NCBI GenBank assembly: GCA_963597355.1 | Contig: CAVBPR010000004.1 | Span: 29,422 to 93,421 of the forward strand | Reading direction: 5' to 3' | DNA from: UMGS1766 sp963597355 | GTDB lineage: Bacteria; Bacillota; Clostridia; Oscillospirales; Oscillospiraceae | DNA length: 64,000 bases | Shown: positions 32,829-41,749 of the stretch, piece by piece | Layout: each line of letters starts with the position of its first letter | How positions within the stretch are numbered: the stretch's first letter is position 1 | Position numbers and translations under genes: made by a program | The notes under the pieces: model-generated | The model's input: only the letters and a program-made list of their open reading frames with translations | Database searches by the model: none | Told to the model about the DNA's origin: nothing

Positions 32829-32862
32829 AAATGGGCAGTCCCAAAAGGACTGCCCATTTTCT
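32829..32862 (+). terminator. Intrinsic terminator of the sugar ABC operon
   Basis: A 13-bp perfect stem, AAATGGGCAGTCC (32829-32841) with 32847-32859, followed by TTTTCT. Confidence 0.88.
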
Positions 32863-32891
32863 ATCGTAATGGAAAATTTACAGGATTCCGG

Positions 32892-32919
32892 TTGATTGCT
32901 TTTTCGAACATGGTATGAT
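32892..32919 (+). promoter_or_regulatory. Promoter of the DUF308 gene
   Basis: TTGATT (32892-32897), a 16-nt spacer and an extended -10, TGG plus TATGAT (32914-32919). Confidence 0.7.
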
Positions 32920-32942
32920 AGAGACAAAGGAGTGGATACAAA

Positions 32943-33599
32943 ATGAAAACAAAAAGAGAAGTCGAACATAAAGTAACGGAAAAAGTACAATCCATTCGTC
33001 GGGAACTGGTTCTGATCAACCTTGCCCTGATTGCTCTGGGCGTTTTAATGATGCTTTTCCCGGGGCAATCCACCGCGATTATCTGCCGCTGTATCGGCGC
33101 GGCCCTGAGCATATGGGGCGCTGTGCGGATGATTTCCTACTTCTACGGCATTGAACAGCTGGTGCTCGGTTCTTTCGGGCTGGTGCAGGGCGCGGCTTTG
33201 CTGGGCTTCGGCATTTGCTTTTTGGTGCGGCCGGATGTTTTGGCGGCTTTTCTCACCATTGCGCTTGCCATTGTGCTGCTGGCGACCGGTGTGATGAAAT
33301 TGCAGTATGCGCTTGAAATGCATCGCATGGTGGTGCGCTGCTGGTGGATTGAGCTGATCGGTGCAATGCTGATGGTGATCTTCGGAGTAATCGCTTTTAT
33401 CTCCCCCTTTGCCGCGGCGGAAACACTGATGATTTTCTTGGGCGCCTCTCTTACCGTCAGCGGTGTGTGGGATCTGGTTTCCGTCATTTACCTCTCCCTC
33501 CGGGTGCGCAAGGTAAAAAATCAGGTGCGGCAAATGGCAGAAGATGACCAGCTGCAGGCCGATGCGGTAGAGGCCAGTTTCTACCACGAGGATGAGTGA
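32943..33599 (+). CDS. DUF308 (HdeD-like) membrane protein
   Basis: A 218-residue protein with six hydrophobic segments between about residues 22 and 185, arranged as repeated two-helix units of the DUF308/HdeD family. The termini are charged: a basic start and an acidic tail (ADAVEASFYHEDE). In E. coli HdeD is linked to acid resistance; the function here is unknown. ATG 32943 follows AAAGGAG. It is monocistronic between its own promoter and the proC promoter. Confidence 0.85.
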   Translation: MKTKREVEHKVTEKVQSIRRELVLINLALIALGVLMMLFPGQSTAIICRCIGAALSIWGAVRMISYFYGIEQLVLGSFGLVQGAALLGFGICFLVRPDVLAAFLTIALAIVLLATGVMKLQYALEMHRMVVRCWWIELIGAMLMVIFGVIAFISPFAAAETLMIFLGASLTVSGVWDLVSVIYLSLRVRKVKNQVRQMAEDDQLQADAVEASFYHEDE

Positions 33600-33618
33600 C
33601 AAAACTAGAACGGATTCC

Positions 33619-33647
33619 TTGACTTCTGATTGCGGCGCGATTATGAT
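33619..33647 (+). promoter_or_regulatory. Promoter of proC-proB-proA
   Basis: TTGACT (33619-33624), a 17-nt spacer and TATGAT (33642-33647), about 35 nt upstream of the proC start. Confidence 0.75.
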
Positions 33648-33689
33648 TTAACAAATTAAAGCGCTGACTTTGGCAGGAGGAATCTTGTT

Positions 33690-34490
33690 ATGTATTTTCA
33701 AAAAATCGGATTTTTAGGCTGCGGCAATATGGGCGGTGCTCTGGCACGAGCCGCTTCACAGCAGACGAAAGAAATTTTGCTCAGCAATCGCACTGCGGCC
33801 AAGGCAGAGGTTCTCGCGGCAGAATTGGGCTGTCAGGCAGCGGATAACACTGCTGTGGCAGAACAATGCGATCTGATTTTTCTGGGGGTGAAACCTCAGA
33901 TGATGGAGGAATTGCTGTCTGAGATTGCCCCTGTATTGGCAAAGCGAACCGATCGCTTTCTTTTGGTCACCATGGCGGCGGGATTGAAAATTTCCGCTAT
34001 CCGCCGCATGGCAGGAGGGGAATATCCGGTTCTCCGCATTATGCCCAACACGCCGGCTTCCATTGGCGCCGGTATGATTCTCACCTGTTCCGATGGAGCG
34101 ACAGAGGAAGAAAAAGAGGCGTTCTTCTCCGTGATGAAATCTTCGGGCCAATTCGATGAATTGCCGGAGCATCTGATGGATGCCGGAAGCGCCGTGTCCG
34201 GCTGCGGCCCGGCCTTTGTCTACCCCTTCATTGAGGCGCTGGCAGACGGCGCGGTTGCCTGCGGACTTCCCCGGGACAAAGCCCAGCGCTACGCCGCCCA
34301 GACGCTGTTGGGAGCGGCACAGCTGGTTCTGGAAAGCAATTCCCACCCCGGCGCATTGAAGGATGCGGTTTGTTCTCCTGCCGGTTCCACCATTCAAGGC
34401 GTTCGTGCCTTGGAGCAAAACGGATTTCGAAGCGCAGTAATGGAGGCGGTCATTGCCGCCTATGAAAAAACCGTCGCGTTGGGAAAGTGA
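33690..34490 (+). CDS. proC: Pyrroline-5-carboxylate reductase
   Basis: A 266-residue NAD(P)H-dependent enzyme catalysing the last step of proline synthesis. The N-terminal Rossmann motif is FLGCGNMGGALARA; LRIMPNTPASIGAGM follows. The C-terminal substrate-binding part has SGCGPAFVYPFIEALADGAV and the signature GALKDAVCSPAGSTIQGVRALE. ATG 33690 follows AGGAGG. First gene of a complete proline pathway cluster; proB begins 10 nt after its stop. Confidence 0.96.
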   Translation: MYFQKIGFLGCGNMGGALARAASQQTKEILLSNRTAAKAEVLAAELGCQAADNTAVAEQCDLIFLGVKPQMMEELLSEIAPVLAKRTDRFLLVTMAAGLKISAIRRMAGGEYPVLRIMPNTPASIGAGMILTCSDGATEEEKEAFFSVMKSSGQFDELPEHLMDAGSAVSGCGPAFVYPFIEALADGAVACGLPRDKAQRYAAQTLLGAAQLVLESNSHPGALKDAVCSPAGSTIQGVRALEQNGFRSAVMEAVIAAYEKTVALGK

Positions 34491-34500
34491 GGCGGCAGGC

Positions 34501-35274
34501 ATGCGAATTACAGTTAAAGTCGGCACGTCTACCCTGGCTCATGCTACAGGACGGCTGAATATCCGCCAAATAGAGCGGCTTTGCAAGGTGCTCAGCGACC
34601 TGAAAAATGCGGGTCATGAAATCATTCTTGTGTCCTCCGGTGCCATCGGCATGGGTGTTGGAAAGCTTTCCCTTACCCATCGCCCCAGTGACGTTCCCAC
34701 CAAGCAGGCGGCCGCCGCGGTCGGCCAATGCGAGCTGATGTATACCTATGACAAGCTGTTTGCGGAGTACAATCATGTGGTGGCTCAGATTCTGCTTACC
34801 GGCGACGATCTGGAGCACGATGACCGGCGCATCAATTTTGAAAATACCCTCAACCGCCTTTTGGAATTGGGAGCGCTGCCGATTATCAATGAAAACGACA
34901 CGGTTGCCACCCAGGAAATTGCAGTGGGCGACAACGACACCTTGGGAGCTATCGTTGCAGTAGGGGTGCAGGCGGATTTGCTGGTTCTGCTGAGTGACAT
35001 TGATGGACTTTATACGGCAGATCCCCACAGTGAACCCGATGCCCGGTTAATCCCGCTGGTGGAGGCAATTACGCCAGAGGTCTGGGCATTGGCAGGAGAG
35101 AAGGGGTCGGAACTGGCGACCGGTGGCATGGTTACGAAACTGCGGGCGGCAGAAATTGCCACCAATTGCGGCGTTTCCATGGTGCTGATGAACGGCGCGA
35201 CCCCGGAAAAACTATATGATGTAGTCGATGGCCAGTCTGTCGGCACGCGCTTCGTTGGGAGGGAATGCAAATGA
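34501..35274 (+). CDS. proB: Glutamate 5-kinase, short form without PUA domain
   Basis: A 257-residue amino-acid kinase making glutamyl-5-phosphate, the first step of proline synthesis. Kinase motifs are VKVGTSTLA, LVSSGAIGMG, NENDTVAT and GDNDTLGAIVA, with TGGMVTKLRAAEIA near the C-terminus. E. coli ProB is about 367 residues because of a C-terminal PUA domain, which is absent here, so regulation by proline may differ. ATG 34501 has only a weak SD (GAGGCGG), suggesting coupling to proC. The end overlaps proA by 4 nt. Confidence 0.95.
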   Translation: MRITVKVGTSTLAHATGRLNIRQIERLCKVLSDLKNAGHEIILVSSGAIGMGVGKLSLTHRPSDVPTKQAAAAVGQCELMYTYDKLFAEYNHVVAQILLTGDDLEHDDRRINFENTLNRLLELGALPIINENDTVATQEIAVGDNDTLGAIVAVGVQADLLVLLSDIDGLYTADPHSEPDARLIPLVEAITPEVWALAGEKGSELATGGMVTKLRAAEIATNCGVSMVLMNGATPEKLYDVVDGQSVGTRFVGRECK

Positions 35275-36527
35275 CAACACAGGATTTATTGAAGCAGGCA
35301 AAGTCCGCAGTTGGTCAAATGGCGCGTTTGACCACACAGCAGAAAAACGATGCCCTCCTTGCCATGGCGAATGCACTGCTGAAAAACAGCGACAAAATTC
35401 TTGCAGCCAATCAGGAGGATCTTGCCGCGGCAAAAGGAACGGTTTCCGATGTGATGCTGGATCGGCTTGCCCTGGATAACTCTCGCATTGCCGCCATGGC
35501 GGACGGAATGTGCCAGGTGGCAAAGCTGCCGGATCCGGTGGGCAAAGTGCTCCGCAGGGTCGAGCGCCCCAATGGACTTGTGATCGAAAAGCGGGCAGTG
35601 CCTATGGGTGTCATCGCGATTATTTACGAAAGTCGGCCGAATGTTACCTCAGATGCTGCCGCCCTTGCGCTGAAGAGCGGAAACGTCTGTGTCCTCCGGG
35701 GGGGAAAAGAGGCGTTTCGTTCCGCACAGGCAATTGTAAATGCACTAAAATCCGGCCTGAACGCCGTCAACCTGCCGGACACGTTTATCAACCTGGTGGA
35801 GGACACAACGAGAAAAAGCGCAACAGAGCTTATGGAAGCGGTGGGCTACGTCGATTTGCTGATTCCTCGGGGCGGCGCCGGATTGATCCGCGCCTGTGTG
35901 GAAAACGCGACGGTCCCCTGCATCCAGACGGGCACTGGTATTTGTCATATTTATGTGGACGCTACGGCGGATCTGGATATGGCGGTTCGTATCATTGAAA
36001 ACGCCAAGGCCAGCCGTCCTTCCGTCTGCAATGCAGAGGAGGTTTGCCTGGTGCATCAGGCGATTGCACCGAAGTTTCTTCCTCTGCTCCAAAAGCGCCT
36101 GACCGAAGAACGGACTGCCGCCGGGAAAACCCCGGTAGAACTGCGGCTGGATCAGAAGTCTGCCCTGCTGATTCCGGGTGTTTCCGCCACAGTGCAGGAT
36201 TTCGACACCGAATTTTTAGATTATATTCTGGCCATTCGGATTGTAGACAGTGTGGACGAGGCGATTGCTCATATTGACGCTCACTCCACCGGTCACAGCG
36301 AGGCAATTCTGACCCAGGATTCCGCCGCCGCAGATCAGTTTGTCACTATGGTGGATTCCGCCGCAGTTTATGTCAATGCTTCCACCCGCTTTACGGACGG
36401 AGGCGAGTTTGGACTGGGCTGTGAAATGGGCATCTCCACCCAAAAACTCCATGCCCGCGGGCCTATGGGGCTGGAAGAGTTGTGTACATATAAATATGTC
36501 ATTCATGGCAACGGACAAATTCGATAA
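35271..36527 (+). CDS. proA: Glutamate-5-semialdehyde dehydrogenase (gamma-glutamyl phosphate reductase)
   Basis: A 418-residue NADPH-dependent enzyme reducing glutamyl-5-phosphate to the semialdehyde. Family features are PMGVIAIIYESRPNVTSDAA, LIPRGGAGLI, the catalytic Cys in KASRPSVCNAEEVCLV, and ASTRFTDGGEFGLGCEMGIS. ATG 35271 is preferred to an in-frame ATG at 35265 because GGAGGG lies 7 nt upstream of the former. It overlaps the proB stop (ATGA). A strong bidirectional terminator follows at once. Confidence 0.96.
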   Translation: MTTQDLLKQAKSAVGQMARLTTQQKNDALLAMANALLKNSDKILAANQEDLAAAKGTVSDVMLDRLALDNSRIAAMADGMCQVAKLPDPVGKVLRRVERPNGLVIEKRAVPMGVIAIIYESRPNVTSDAAALALKSGNVCVLRGGKEAFRSAQAIVNALKSGLNAVNLPDTFINLVEDTTRKSATELMEAVGYVDLLIPRGGAGLIRACVENATVPCIQTGTGICHIYVDATADLDMAVRIIENAKASRPSVCNAEEVCLVHQAIAPKFLPLLQKRLTEERTAAGKTPVELRLDQKSALLIPGVSATVQDFDTEFLDYILAIRIVDSVDEAIAHIDAHSTGHSEAILTQDSAAADQFVTMVDSAAVYVNASTRFTDGGEFGLGCEMGISTQKLHARGPMGLEELCTYKYVIHGNGQIR

Positions 36528-36532
36528 CAAAG

Positions 36533-36577
36533 AAAAATCAACCCCTTCTCGTTTTTGAGAAGGGGTTGATTTTTTTA
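36533..36577. terminator. Bidirectional terminator between proA and modC
   Basis: An 18-bp perfect stem (36533-36550 with 36557-36574; arms contain ATCAACCCCTTCTC), loop GTTTTT. The right arm's T-run is extended by further Ts on the plus strand, and the minus strand has TTTTTCTTTG. Confidence 0.93.
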
Positions 36578-36598
36578 ATCGATTTGGGTGCGATCAGC

Positions 36599-37642
36599 TT
36601 ACCGAAGAAATAGAATTTCCTCTTGCGGAACGCGCACATAGCCTGTGCTGGGCAGATTGCGGCCAATTTCTTTGTCCGTTTCCCAGCGAAGCGTTTTTGC
36701 ATCCGGCGCATCCCGATGACGAATACGGAATATAAAGGAAAACGTATCCTCAATGGATTCTATAACTTCATAGGGAAAGCTGTTTTCTGTTCCGGCAGGG
36801 CAAAGCTCAAAGCGATGAGCACGAATGCCCACATAAGGCCACTCTTCGGTTCCATCTGCCGTAAAACGAAGTTGCCAGTCATCGGCAACGATCTCGTTTC
36901 CTTCCCGATGGGCCGGAGAAATGTTCTTACAACCGGTCAGGCGGGCGGCGGTTGCTGTTTGCGGATCTGCAAACAGCGCCCACTTTTCCTCGAAGCGGTC
37001 AATATGACCGGATTTGTAGACGGCAACCTGATCGCTGAGGCGGTAGACTTCGTCCCGGTCATGGGTGACCAGAACCGTCGTGCCGTCAAAGGTCTGCATT
37101 GTGCGGCGCACCACCTGTTCCATTTCCCAGCGCAGGGTTGCATCCAGAGCGGAAAATGGTTCGTCCAGAAGAAGCAGATCCGGCTGAGAGGCCAGAATGC
37201 GAGCCAGGGCAACGCGCTGCTGCTGACCGCCGGATAACTGGCGGGGATAACGACCGTCCAATCCATCCAGCTGGAGCATGGACATATATTCCCGGGCTTT
37301 TCCCCGTCGCTCTGCTTTGGTCAGCTTTTTCTCCCGTTCCAAACCGGTCATGATGTTTTCTTCCACCGTCATGTTGGGGAAGAGAGCATAGTTTTGAAAC
37401 AGGTAGCCAACGCGGCGCTGCTGAGGCGGAAGATCAATCTTTTGCTCCGAGTCAAACACGACCCGGTCATTGATCACAATGCGGCCCCGGTCCGGCTTTA
37501 CCACGCCGGCAATGCAGCGCAGGGTCATGCTCTTACCGCAGCCGGAGTCACCGAGAAGTGCCAGCGCTTCGTTGCCGGCTTCCAGAGAAACCTTCAAGGT
37601 GAAGGAACCCAGTTTTTTTTCAATGTCAATCAACAGGGACAT
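36599..37642 (-). CDS. modC: Molybdate ABC transporter ATP-binding protein
   Basis: A 347-residue ABC ATPase driving molybdate (possibly tungstate) import. It has Walker A LLGDSGCGKSMT (about 31-42), Q-loop VGYLFQNYALFPNMTV, signature LSGGQQQRVALARIL, Walker B LLLLDEP and an H-loop in VTHDRDE. The C-terminal ~110 residues form a MOP/TOBE-like anion-binding domain (GCKNISPAHREGNEI, VGIRAHRFEL). ATG 37642 follows GAGGTG, 4 bp after modB. Last gene of the nine-gene operon starting at moeA. Confidence 0.92.
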   Translation of the reverse strand: MSLLIDIEKKLGSFTLKVSLEAGNEALALLGDSGCGKSMTLRCIAGVVKPDRGRIVINDRVVFDSEQKIDLPPQQRRVGYLFQNYALFPNMTVEENIMTGLEREKKLTKAERRGKAREYMSMLQLDGLDGRYPRQLSGGQQQRVALARILASQPDLLLLDEPFSALDATLRWEMEQVVRRTMQTFDGTTVLVTHDRDEVYRLSDQVAVYKSGHIDRFEEKWALFADPQTATAARLTGCKNISPAHREGNEIVADDWQLRFTADGTEEWPYVGIRAHRFELCPAGTENSFPYEVIESIEDTFSFIFRIRHRDAPDAKTLRWETDKEIGRNLPSTGYVRVPQEEILFLR

Positions 37643-37646
37643 GTCT

Positions 37647-38336
37647 TCACCTCTTGTCCTTTCCGCCCAGCATGCCGACTGCTACGAGAATAATCAGCGC
37701 GATAATGAGCATGATAATGACCCAAATACCGGCGGTCATGTAGTCGCCGTCTTTGATGACATTGGCAATACGCTGGGAAATCGTTCCGGTTTTACCGGCA
37801 ATGTTGCCGGCCAGCATGGAGGTTGCACCGTATTCACCCAAGGCACGGGCGAAGGTCAACACAGTGCCGGAGGCAACGCCGGGGCCGGCAGCCGGCAGCA
37901 CGACGCGCCAGAATATTTTGCGCTCCGGCATGCCAAGCGTCCGGGCGGCGTTGATCAGGTCGGCATCCACCAGCTCAAAAGCGGCGCGGGCATTGCGATA
38001 CATCAGAGGAAAGGAAATGATGCTGGCAGCAATGATGCAGCCCAGCCAGGTCTGTACCACCTGAATTCCCATCTGAGAATAGAGAAAGGAACCGATGGGG
38101 CGGCGCAGAGAAAACAGCAGCAGCAGAAAGAAGCCAGCCACCGTGGGCGGAAGCACCATGGGCAGCGTCAGAAGGCCATCCAGAATTGCTTTGGTTCTGC
38201 GGCCTCTTCGGGTAATGACCCATGCGGCCCAGAGCCCCAAAAAGAAACAAATGACGGTGGCGACTACGCCGGTTTTGAAGGAAATCCAAAAGGGGGTCCA
38301 GTCAAATTTAAGTGCCATTTCCCATATTTGCTGCAT
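37647..38336 (-). CDS. modB: Molybdate ABC transporter permease
   Basis: A 229-residue membrane permease with about five transmembrane helices. The EAA-type cytoplasmic loop is LINAARTLGMPERKIFWRVVLP, followed by LTFARALGEYGATSMLAGN, which is characteristic of ModB. The tungstate analogue TupB is similar, so metal selectivity is not certain. ATG 38336 has AAAGGAG about 8 nt upstream. It lies between modA (30 bp) and modC (4 bp). Confidence 0.92.
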   Translation of the reverse strand: MQQIWEMALKFDWTPFWISFKTGVVATVICFFLGLWAAWVITRRGRRTKAILDGLLTLPMVLPPTVAGFFLLLLFSLRRPIGSFLYSQMGIQVVQTWLGCIIAASIISFPLMYRNARAAFELVDADLINAARTLGMPERKIFWRVVLPAAGPGVASGTVLTFARALGEYGATSMLAGNIAGKTGTISQRIANVIKDGDYMTAGIWVIIMLIIALIILVAVGMLGGKDKR

Positions 38337-38366
38337 ATTTGGGGCTCCTTTCTGTTGGGGATGGAA

Positions 38367-39299
38367 TTACTTGTTGACGATGAAGCAATACTCTTCGAAT
38401 GCTTTCAGGCAGAAATCAGTCTGCAGGAAGGCCTGAAGATCAGCAGCAGCGGCCTGCTCGGTCTCGTCAGCCTCGGGGTTGTTCACCAGGCAGACAGGAT
38501 AAGTGATCTTGCCGGTCAGAGTGCCGTCGTCCTGAGCGATGATGGTCAGCTCGTCCTTGTGGTTGTAGTAGTCAGAGTAGTAAATGGTGGAAACCTCCAC
38601 GCTGCCCTCAGCAGCCTTCACAGCTGCGACCTCAACGTCGTCCGCCTCGTCGATGGACACACCGCCCAGAGCAGTGGAAATTTCTTCGGTGGTGTAAGCA
38701 GAAGGATCGTCACTCTCAGCCAGAACGCCCAGAGAGACCAGTGCAATACGGGTGTATTTGCCGACGGGCACGCTGCCGCCGCAGAGAGCCATGGTCTTAG
38801 CATCGCTCAGGTTTTCCCAGCCGGTGACAGCAGTTTCGGTGTCGTTGCCCTTTACCAGGCACAGCTGGTTGGACAGCAGGTCGACAACGCTGCCGGAAAC
38901 GGCCAGATTGTCAGTCTCGTCCAGAGTGGTAACCTGCTTTTTGCCGGCAGAGAAGAACAGGTCATGGCCGATGCCGTTTGCTTCCTCGATCTGGCTGAGG
39001 AGCTTGCCGGAGGAACCGGTGTTGTACTCTACGGTGACATTGGGCTGCTGCTCTTTGTATGCAGGCAGAATCACATCGCGGAAAACAGCTTCCAGAGAAG
39101 CGGCAATGTCGATGTAGACCGTGGTCTCGCCCAGCTGGTCAGCGTCGGAGCTGGAGGCGGAGGCGTCTGCTGCAGAGCTTGCGGAAGCAGAAGCAGATCC
39201 GCTGGCGCTGCTGGCGGATCCATTGGTGCTGGAAGAGCCGCAGGCAGCCAGGCTCAGAACCATGGCAAGAGCCATAACGAGTGCAATTAGTTTCTTCAT
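38367..39299 (-). CDS. modA: Molybdate-binding lipoprotein
   Basis: A 310-residue solute-binding protein. The signal peptide has lipobox LAAC (Cys20), then a Ser/Ala-rich linker (21-52). The ModA domain follows, from ETTVYIDIAASLEAVFRDVI and YNTGSSGKLLSQIEEANG to the C-terminal FLQTDFCLKAFEEYCFIV. The ligand Ser and Tyr positions in AASL and GSSGKL fit molybdate/tungstate binders. ATG 39299 follows AAGGAG. A 75-bp gap to the MOSC gene has AT-rich sequence but no clear promoter, so it is probably part of the riboswitch-led operon. Confidence 0.92.
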   Translation of the reverse strand: MKKLIALVMALAMVLSLAACGSSSTNGSASSASGSASASASSAADASASSSDADQLGETTVYIDIAASLEAVFRDVILPAYKEQQPNVTVEYNTGSSGKLLSQIEEANGIGHDLFFSAGKKQVTTLDETDNLAVSGSVVDLLSNQLCLVKGNDTETAVTGWENLSDAKTMALCGGSVPVGKYTRIALVSLGVLAESDDPSAYTTEEISTALGGVSIDEADDVEVAAVKAAEGSVEVSTIYYSDYYNHKDELTIIAQDDGTLTGKITYPVCLVNNPEADETEQAAAADLQAFLQTDFCLKAFEEYCFIVNK

Positions 39300-39374
39300 G
39301 TGTTTTTCTCCTTTTTACAGTGAAATATATCTGAAAAGCGTTTTTCAACGACCTTTTCATATAAAATAATAAAA

Positions 39375-39809
39375 TTAATCCACAACCGTGATTTCGTCCC
39401 CCGGTTTCAAAATGCCTTCCTCCAGGATACGGACGAAAATGCCTTCCCGAGGCATGACGCAGTCGCCTACCTGGCGGCGGATGGCACAGTCGTTGTGGCA
39501 TTCCTTGCCGATTTGGGTCACTTCTCCCAAGGCGGTTCCCATTTTCAGATGAGTGCCGATGGGGAGAGACTTGAGTTCAATGCCTTCGGTTAAGACATTT
39601 TCCGCAAAATCACCGGGCTTCAGTTTCAGGGTGATCTTGCTTTGAAGCGTGTCAACGCTTTCCTGAGCCAGCAGGCTGACCTGACGATGCCAATTACCGG
39701 CATGGGCATCCCCCTCAATTCCGTGGTTGGGAACAAGATGCAGGGAGTCTACCGGGCGCTTTGCAACGCCTCGCACATCGCTGATGCATACGCTTAACAC
39801 TTTACCCAT
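39375..39809 (-). CDS. Stand-alone MOSC-domain protein
   Basis: A 144-residue protein consisting of one MOSC domain: HGIEGDAHAGNWHRQVSLLA, PGDFAENVLTEG, GTHLKMGTALGEVTQIGKECH and MPREGIFVRILEEG. MOSC domains handle sulfur transfer to the molybdenum cofactor or detoxification of N-hydroxylated bases. The conserved Cys is in GKECHNDC. The start MGKVLSVCISD (ATG 39809) overlaps the mogA end by 8 nt, so translation is coupled. The fit with a molybdenum operon is good. Confidence 0.92.
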   Translation of the reverse strand: MGKVLSVCISDVRGVAKRPVDSLHLVPNHGIEGDAHAGNWHRQVSLLAQESVDTLQSKITLKLKPGDFAENVLTEGIELKSLPIGTHLKMGTALGEVTQIGKECHNDCAIRRQVGDCVMPREGIFVRILEEGILKPGDEITVVD

Positions 39810-40305
39810 GCAGTTCCACCCCGCAATCGCCCGAGTTTCCCCGCAATACATCCAGACCGTGCGCCAGGGATGGAAGCACTGCCTGTAAATTTTCAACTGC
39901 CGCTTTGCGGCTGCCGGGAAGATTGATAATTAAAGTACGCCCCCGTAGGCCGGCAGCGGCACGGGAAAGACATGCTCTGGGGGTAATTTGCAGGCTTGCA
40001 TAGCGCATAGCCTCGGGAATCCCCCGCACTTCCCGCTCTACCACGGCTAAAGTAGCCTCCGGAGTGACGTCACGGGGCGAAAAACCGGTGCCACCGGTGG
40101 TGAGAACCAGGGCGAGATCCTGCTGATCGCAGCAGGAAATTAACTCGGCCTCGATTTGTGCCTGCTCATCGGGAATAATGGTGCGATATGCCACGGTATA
40201 GCCGGCCTGCTCCAGCAATTCTGCCAGTGCCGGGCCGGAGGTGTCCTCCCGTTCGCCGCGGCTTCCTTTATCACTTACGGTAATAACCGCAGATTTATAG
40301 TTCAT
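39802..40305 (-). CDS. mogA: Molybdopterin adenylyltransferase family protein (MogA/MoaB)
   Basis: A 167-residue molybdopterin-binding protein, expected to adenylate molybdopterin before metal insertion. The family markers are AVITVSDKGSRGEREDTSGP, LTTGGTGFSPRDVTPEAT and INLPGSRKAAVENL. E. coli has MogA and the inactive MoaB; the sequence and its operon place favour the active role, but the two cannot be told apart with certainty. ATG 40305 overlaps the moaC stop (ATGA). Confidence 0.9.
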   Translation of the reverse strand: MNYKSAVITVSDKGSRGEREDTSGPALAELLEQAGYTVAYRTIIPDEQAQIEAELISCCDQQDLALVLTTGGTGFSPRDVTPEATLAVVEREVRGIPEAMRYASLQITPRACLSRAAAGLRGRTLIINLPGSRKAAVENLQAVLPSLAHGLDVLRGNSGDCGVELHG

Positions 40306-40790
40306 TGAAGATCGTCCTTTCGTTCAAACACGCCGGATTTTCCACCGCTCTTTTTCAGCAGTCGGATCTGGTCAATGACCATATCCCGCTGTACTGCTTT
40401 GCACATGTCATACACAGTCAATGCGGCGGTGCTCACTGCTGTCAGCGCTTCCATTTCTACGCCGGTCTGACCGGAGCATCTTACAGTGGCTTGAATCTCA
40501 ACGCGATAAGGCGCATCCTCCAGAGAGAGATGCACGTCAGCGCTGCTGATTTGAATCGGATGGCACAGGGGAATCAGATCGGGGGTGCGTTTTGCACCCA
40601 TGATTCCAGCCAACTGAGCAACGGTTAATACATCGCCCTTCTTGCAGCCACCGGTACGAATCAGTTCATAGGTCTGCTGATTGACCAGCACGCGTCCGGC
40701 GGCAACTGCCTCCCGCTGGGTGGTGGCTTTCTCGCCGACATTCACCATGCGGGCATTGCCCTCAGCGTCAAAATGAGAAAAATCACTCAT
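40302..40790 (-). CDS. moaC: Cyclic pyranopterin monophosphate synthase MoaC
   Basis: A 162-residue enzyme completing the first step of molybdopterin synthesis from the MoaA product. Characteristic segments are VNVGEKATTQREAVAAGRV, AQLAGIMGAKRTPDLIPLCHP, VRCSGQTGVEMEALTAVS and TVYDMCKAVQRDM. Start ATG 40790 has GGAGG 8 nt upstream; an earlier in-frame ATG overlaps that SD. It follows moaA by 4 nt. Confidence 0.96.
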   Translation of the reverse strand: MSDFSHFDAEGNARMVNVGEKATTQREAVAAGRVLVNQQTYELIRTGGCKKGDVLTVAQLAGIMGAKRTPDLIPLCHPIQISSADVHLSLEDAPYRVEIQATVRCSGQTGVEMEALTAVSTAALTVYDMCKAVQRDMVIDQIRLLKKSGGKSGVFERKDDLQ

Positions 40791-40794
40791 AAAA

Positions 40795-41748
40795 TTATCC
40801 TCCAATTCGATTCATTGCCCGTCCGCCGGCAGTGGGTGCGCCGGGACCAAGGGGGTCATGGCGCTGGGGCTTTTGACCGATAGCGTCCTGCAATGCCTGA
40901 CGCAGGGAATCGCCATGCAGTCCGCGCAGCGGAATTTCCTGATCGGAGTGAAGACAGGGTTTTAATTTTCCGTCGCTGGTGAGGCGAATGCGGTCACACT
41001 GGGCGCAGAAATCGCAGCTGACCGGGGAAATAAGACCAACTCGGCCAATGCCGTTGGGCAAACGATAGAGTCTTGCCACGCCGGACACTGTGTTCGTTTC
41101 TACCAATTCCGGCACATGCTGAAGCACCGTGGAACAGGGGAGAAAGGCTTCCTTTGGGAAGGAGGCGCCGGGGCCGAGGGGCATTAACTCGATGAATCGA
41201 ACCTCCATATCATTTGTGCGGGTCAGTTCCACCAGCGAGGAGATTTCATCGTCGTTCCATCCGCCAATCAGCACCGTGTTGATTTTTATCGGAGTAAGTC
41301 CGACCTGCTGTGCGGCAGAAATGCCCCGAAGCACCTGCTCCAGCGAACCGCCTCGGGTAATCTCGGCGAACCGCTCTGGGCGCAGTGTGTCCAGACTGAT
41401 GTTTACTCTGCTCACACCGGCCTGCACGAGCTGGTGGGCATATTGCTCCAGCAACAGGCCGTTTGTAGTGATTGCCAGCTCCTCTATGCCCGGAATTGCG
41501 CTGATCTGACGGCATAAATCGATCACTCCGGGGCGGACCAGCGGCTCACCGCCGGTGATGCGCACCTTTCGAATGCCAAGCTCTGCGCAGGCACGAACAA
41601 TTTCTTCCATCTCCTCCAGTCGGAGAATTTCCTCATGACTGCGCTTGGAAATGCCCTCCGGGGGCATGCAGTATTTGCACCGCAGGTTGCATAAATCGGT
41701 GACGGAAACCCGCAGATAGGAAATGGTTCTTTGGAAACGATCCTGCAT
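40795..41748 (-). CDS. moaA: GTP 3',8-cyclase MoaA
   Basis: A 317-residue radical-SAM enzyme that rearranges GTP in the first molybdopterin step. The N-terminal 4Fe-4S ligands are Cys20, Cys24 and Cys27 (CNLRCKYC), followed by GGEPLVRPG. The C-terminal cluster region has FCAQCDRIRL ... KPCLHS. The C-terminal Gly-Gly (RIGG) needed for activity is kept. ATG 41748 sits 1 nt beyond the stop of the preceding gene with a weak SD, so coupling is likely. Confidence 0.96.
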   Translation of the reverse strand: MQDRFQRTISYLRVSVTDLCNLRCKYCMPPEGISKRSHEEILRLEEMEEIVRACAELGIRKVRITGGEPLVRPGVIDLCRQISAIPGIEELAITTNGLLLEQYAHQLVQAGVSRVNISLDTLRPERFAEITRGGSLEQVLRGISAAQQVGLTPIKINTVLIGGWNDDEISSLVELTRTNDMEVRFIELMPLGPGASFPKEAFLPCSTVLQHVPELVETNTVSGVARLYRLPNGIGRVGLISPVSCDFCAQCDRIRLTSDGKLKPCLHSDQEIPLRGLHGDSLRQALQDAIGQKPQRHDPLGPGAPTAGGRAMNRIGG

Positions 41749-41749
41749 A

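Noticed and set aside
37470..39290. 606-codon open frame on the plus strand across modB and modA
   Set aside because: Antisense shadow; its protein is low-complexity and unrelated to any family, and modB/modA motifs are on the other strand.
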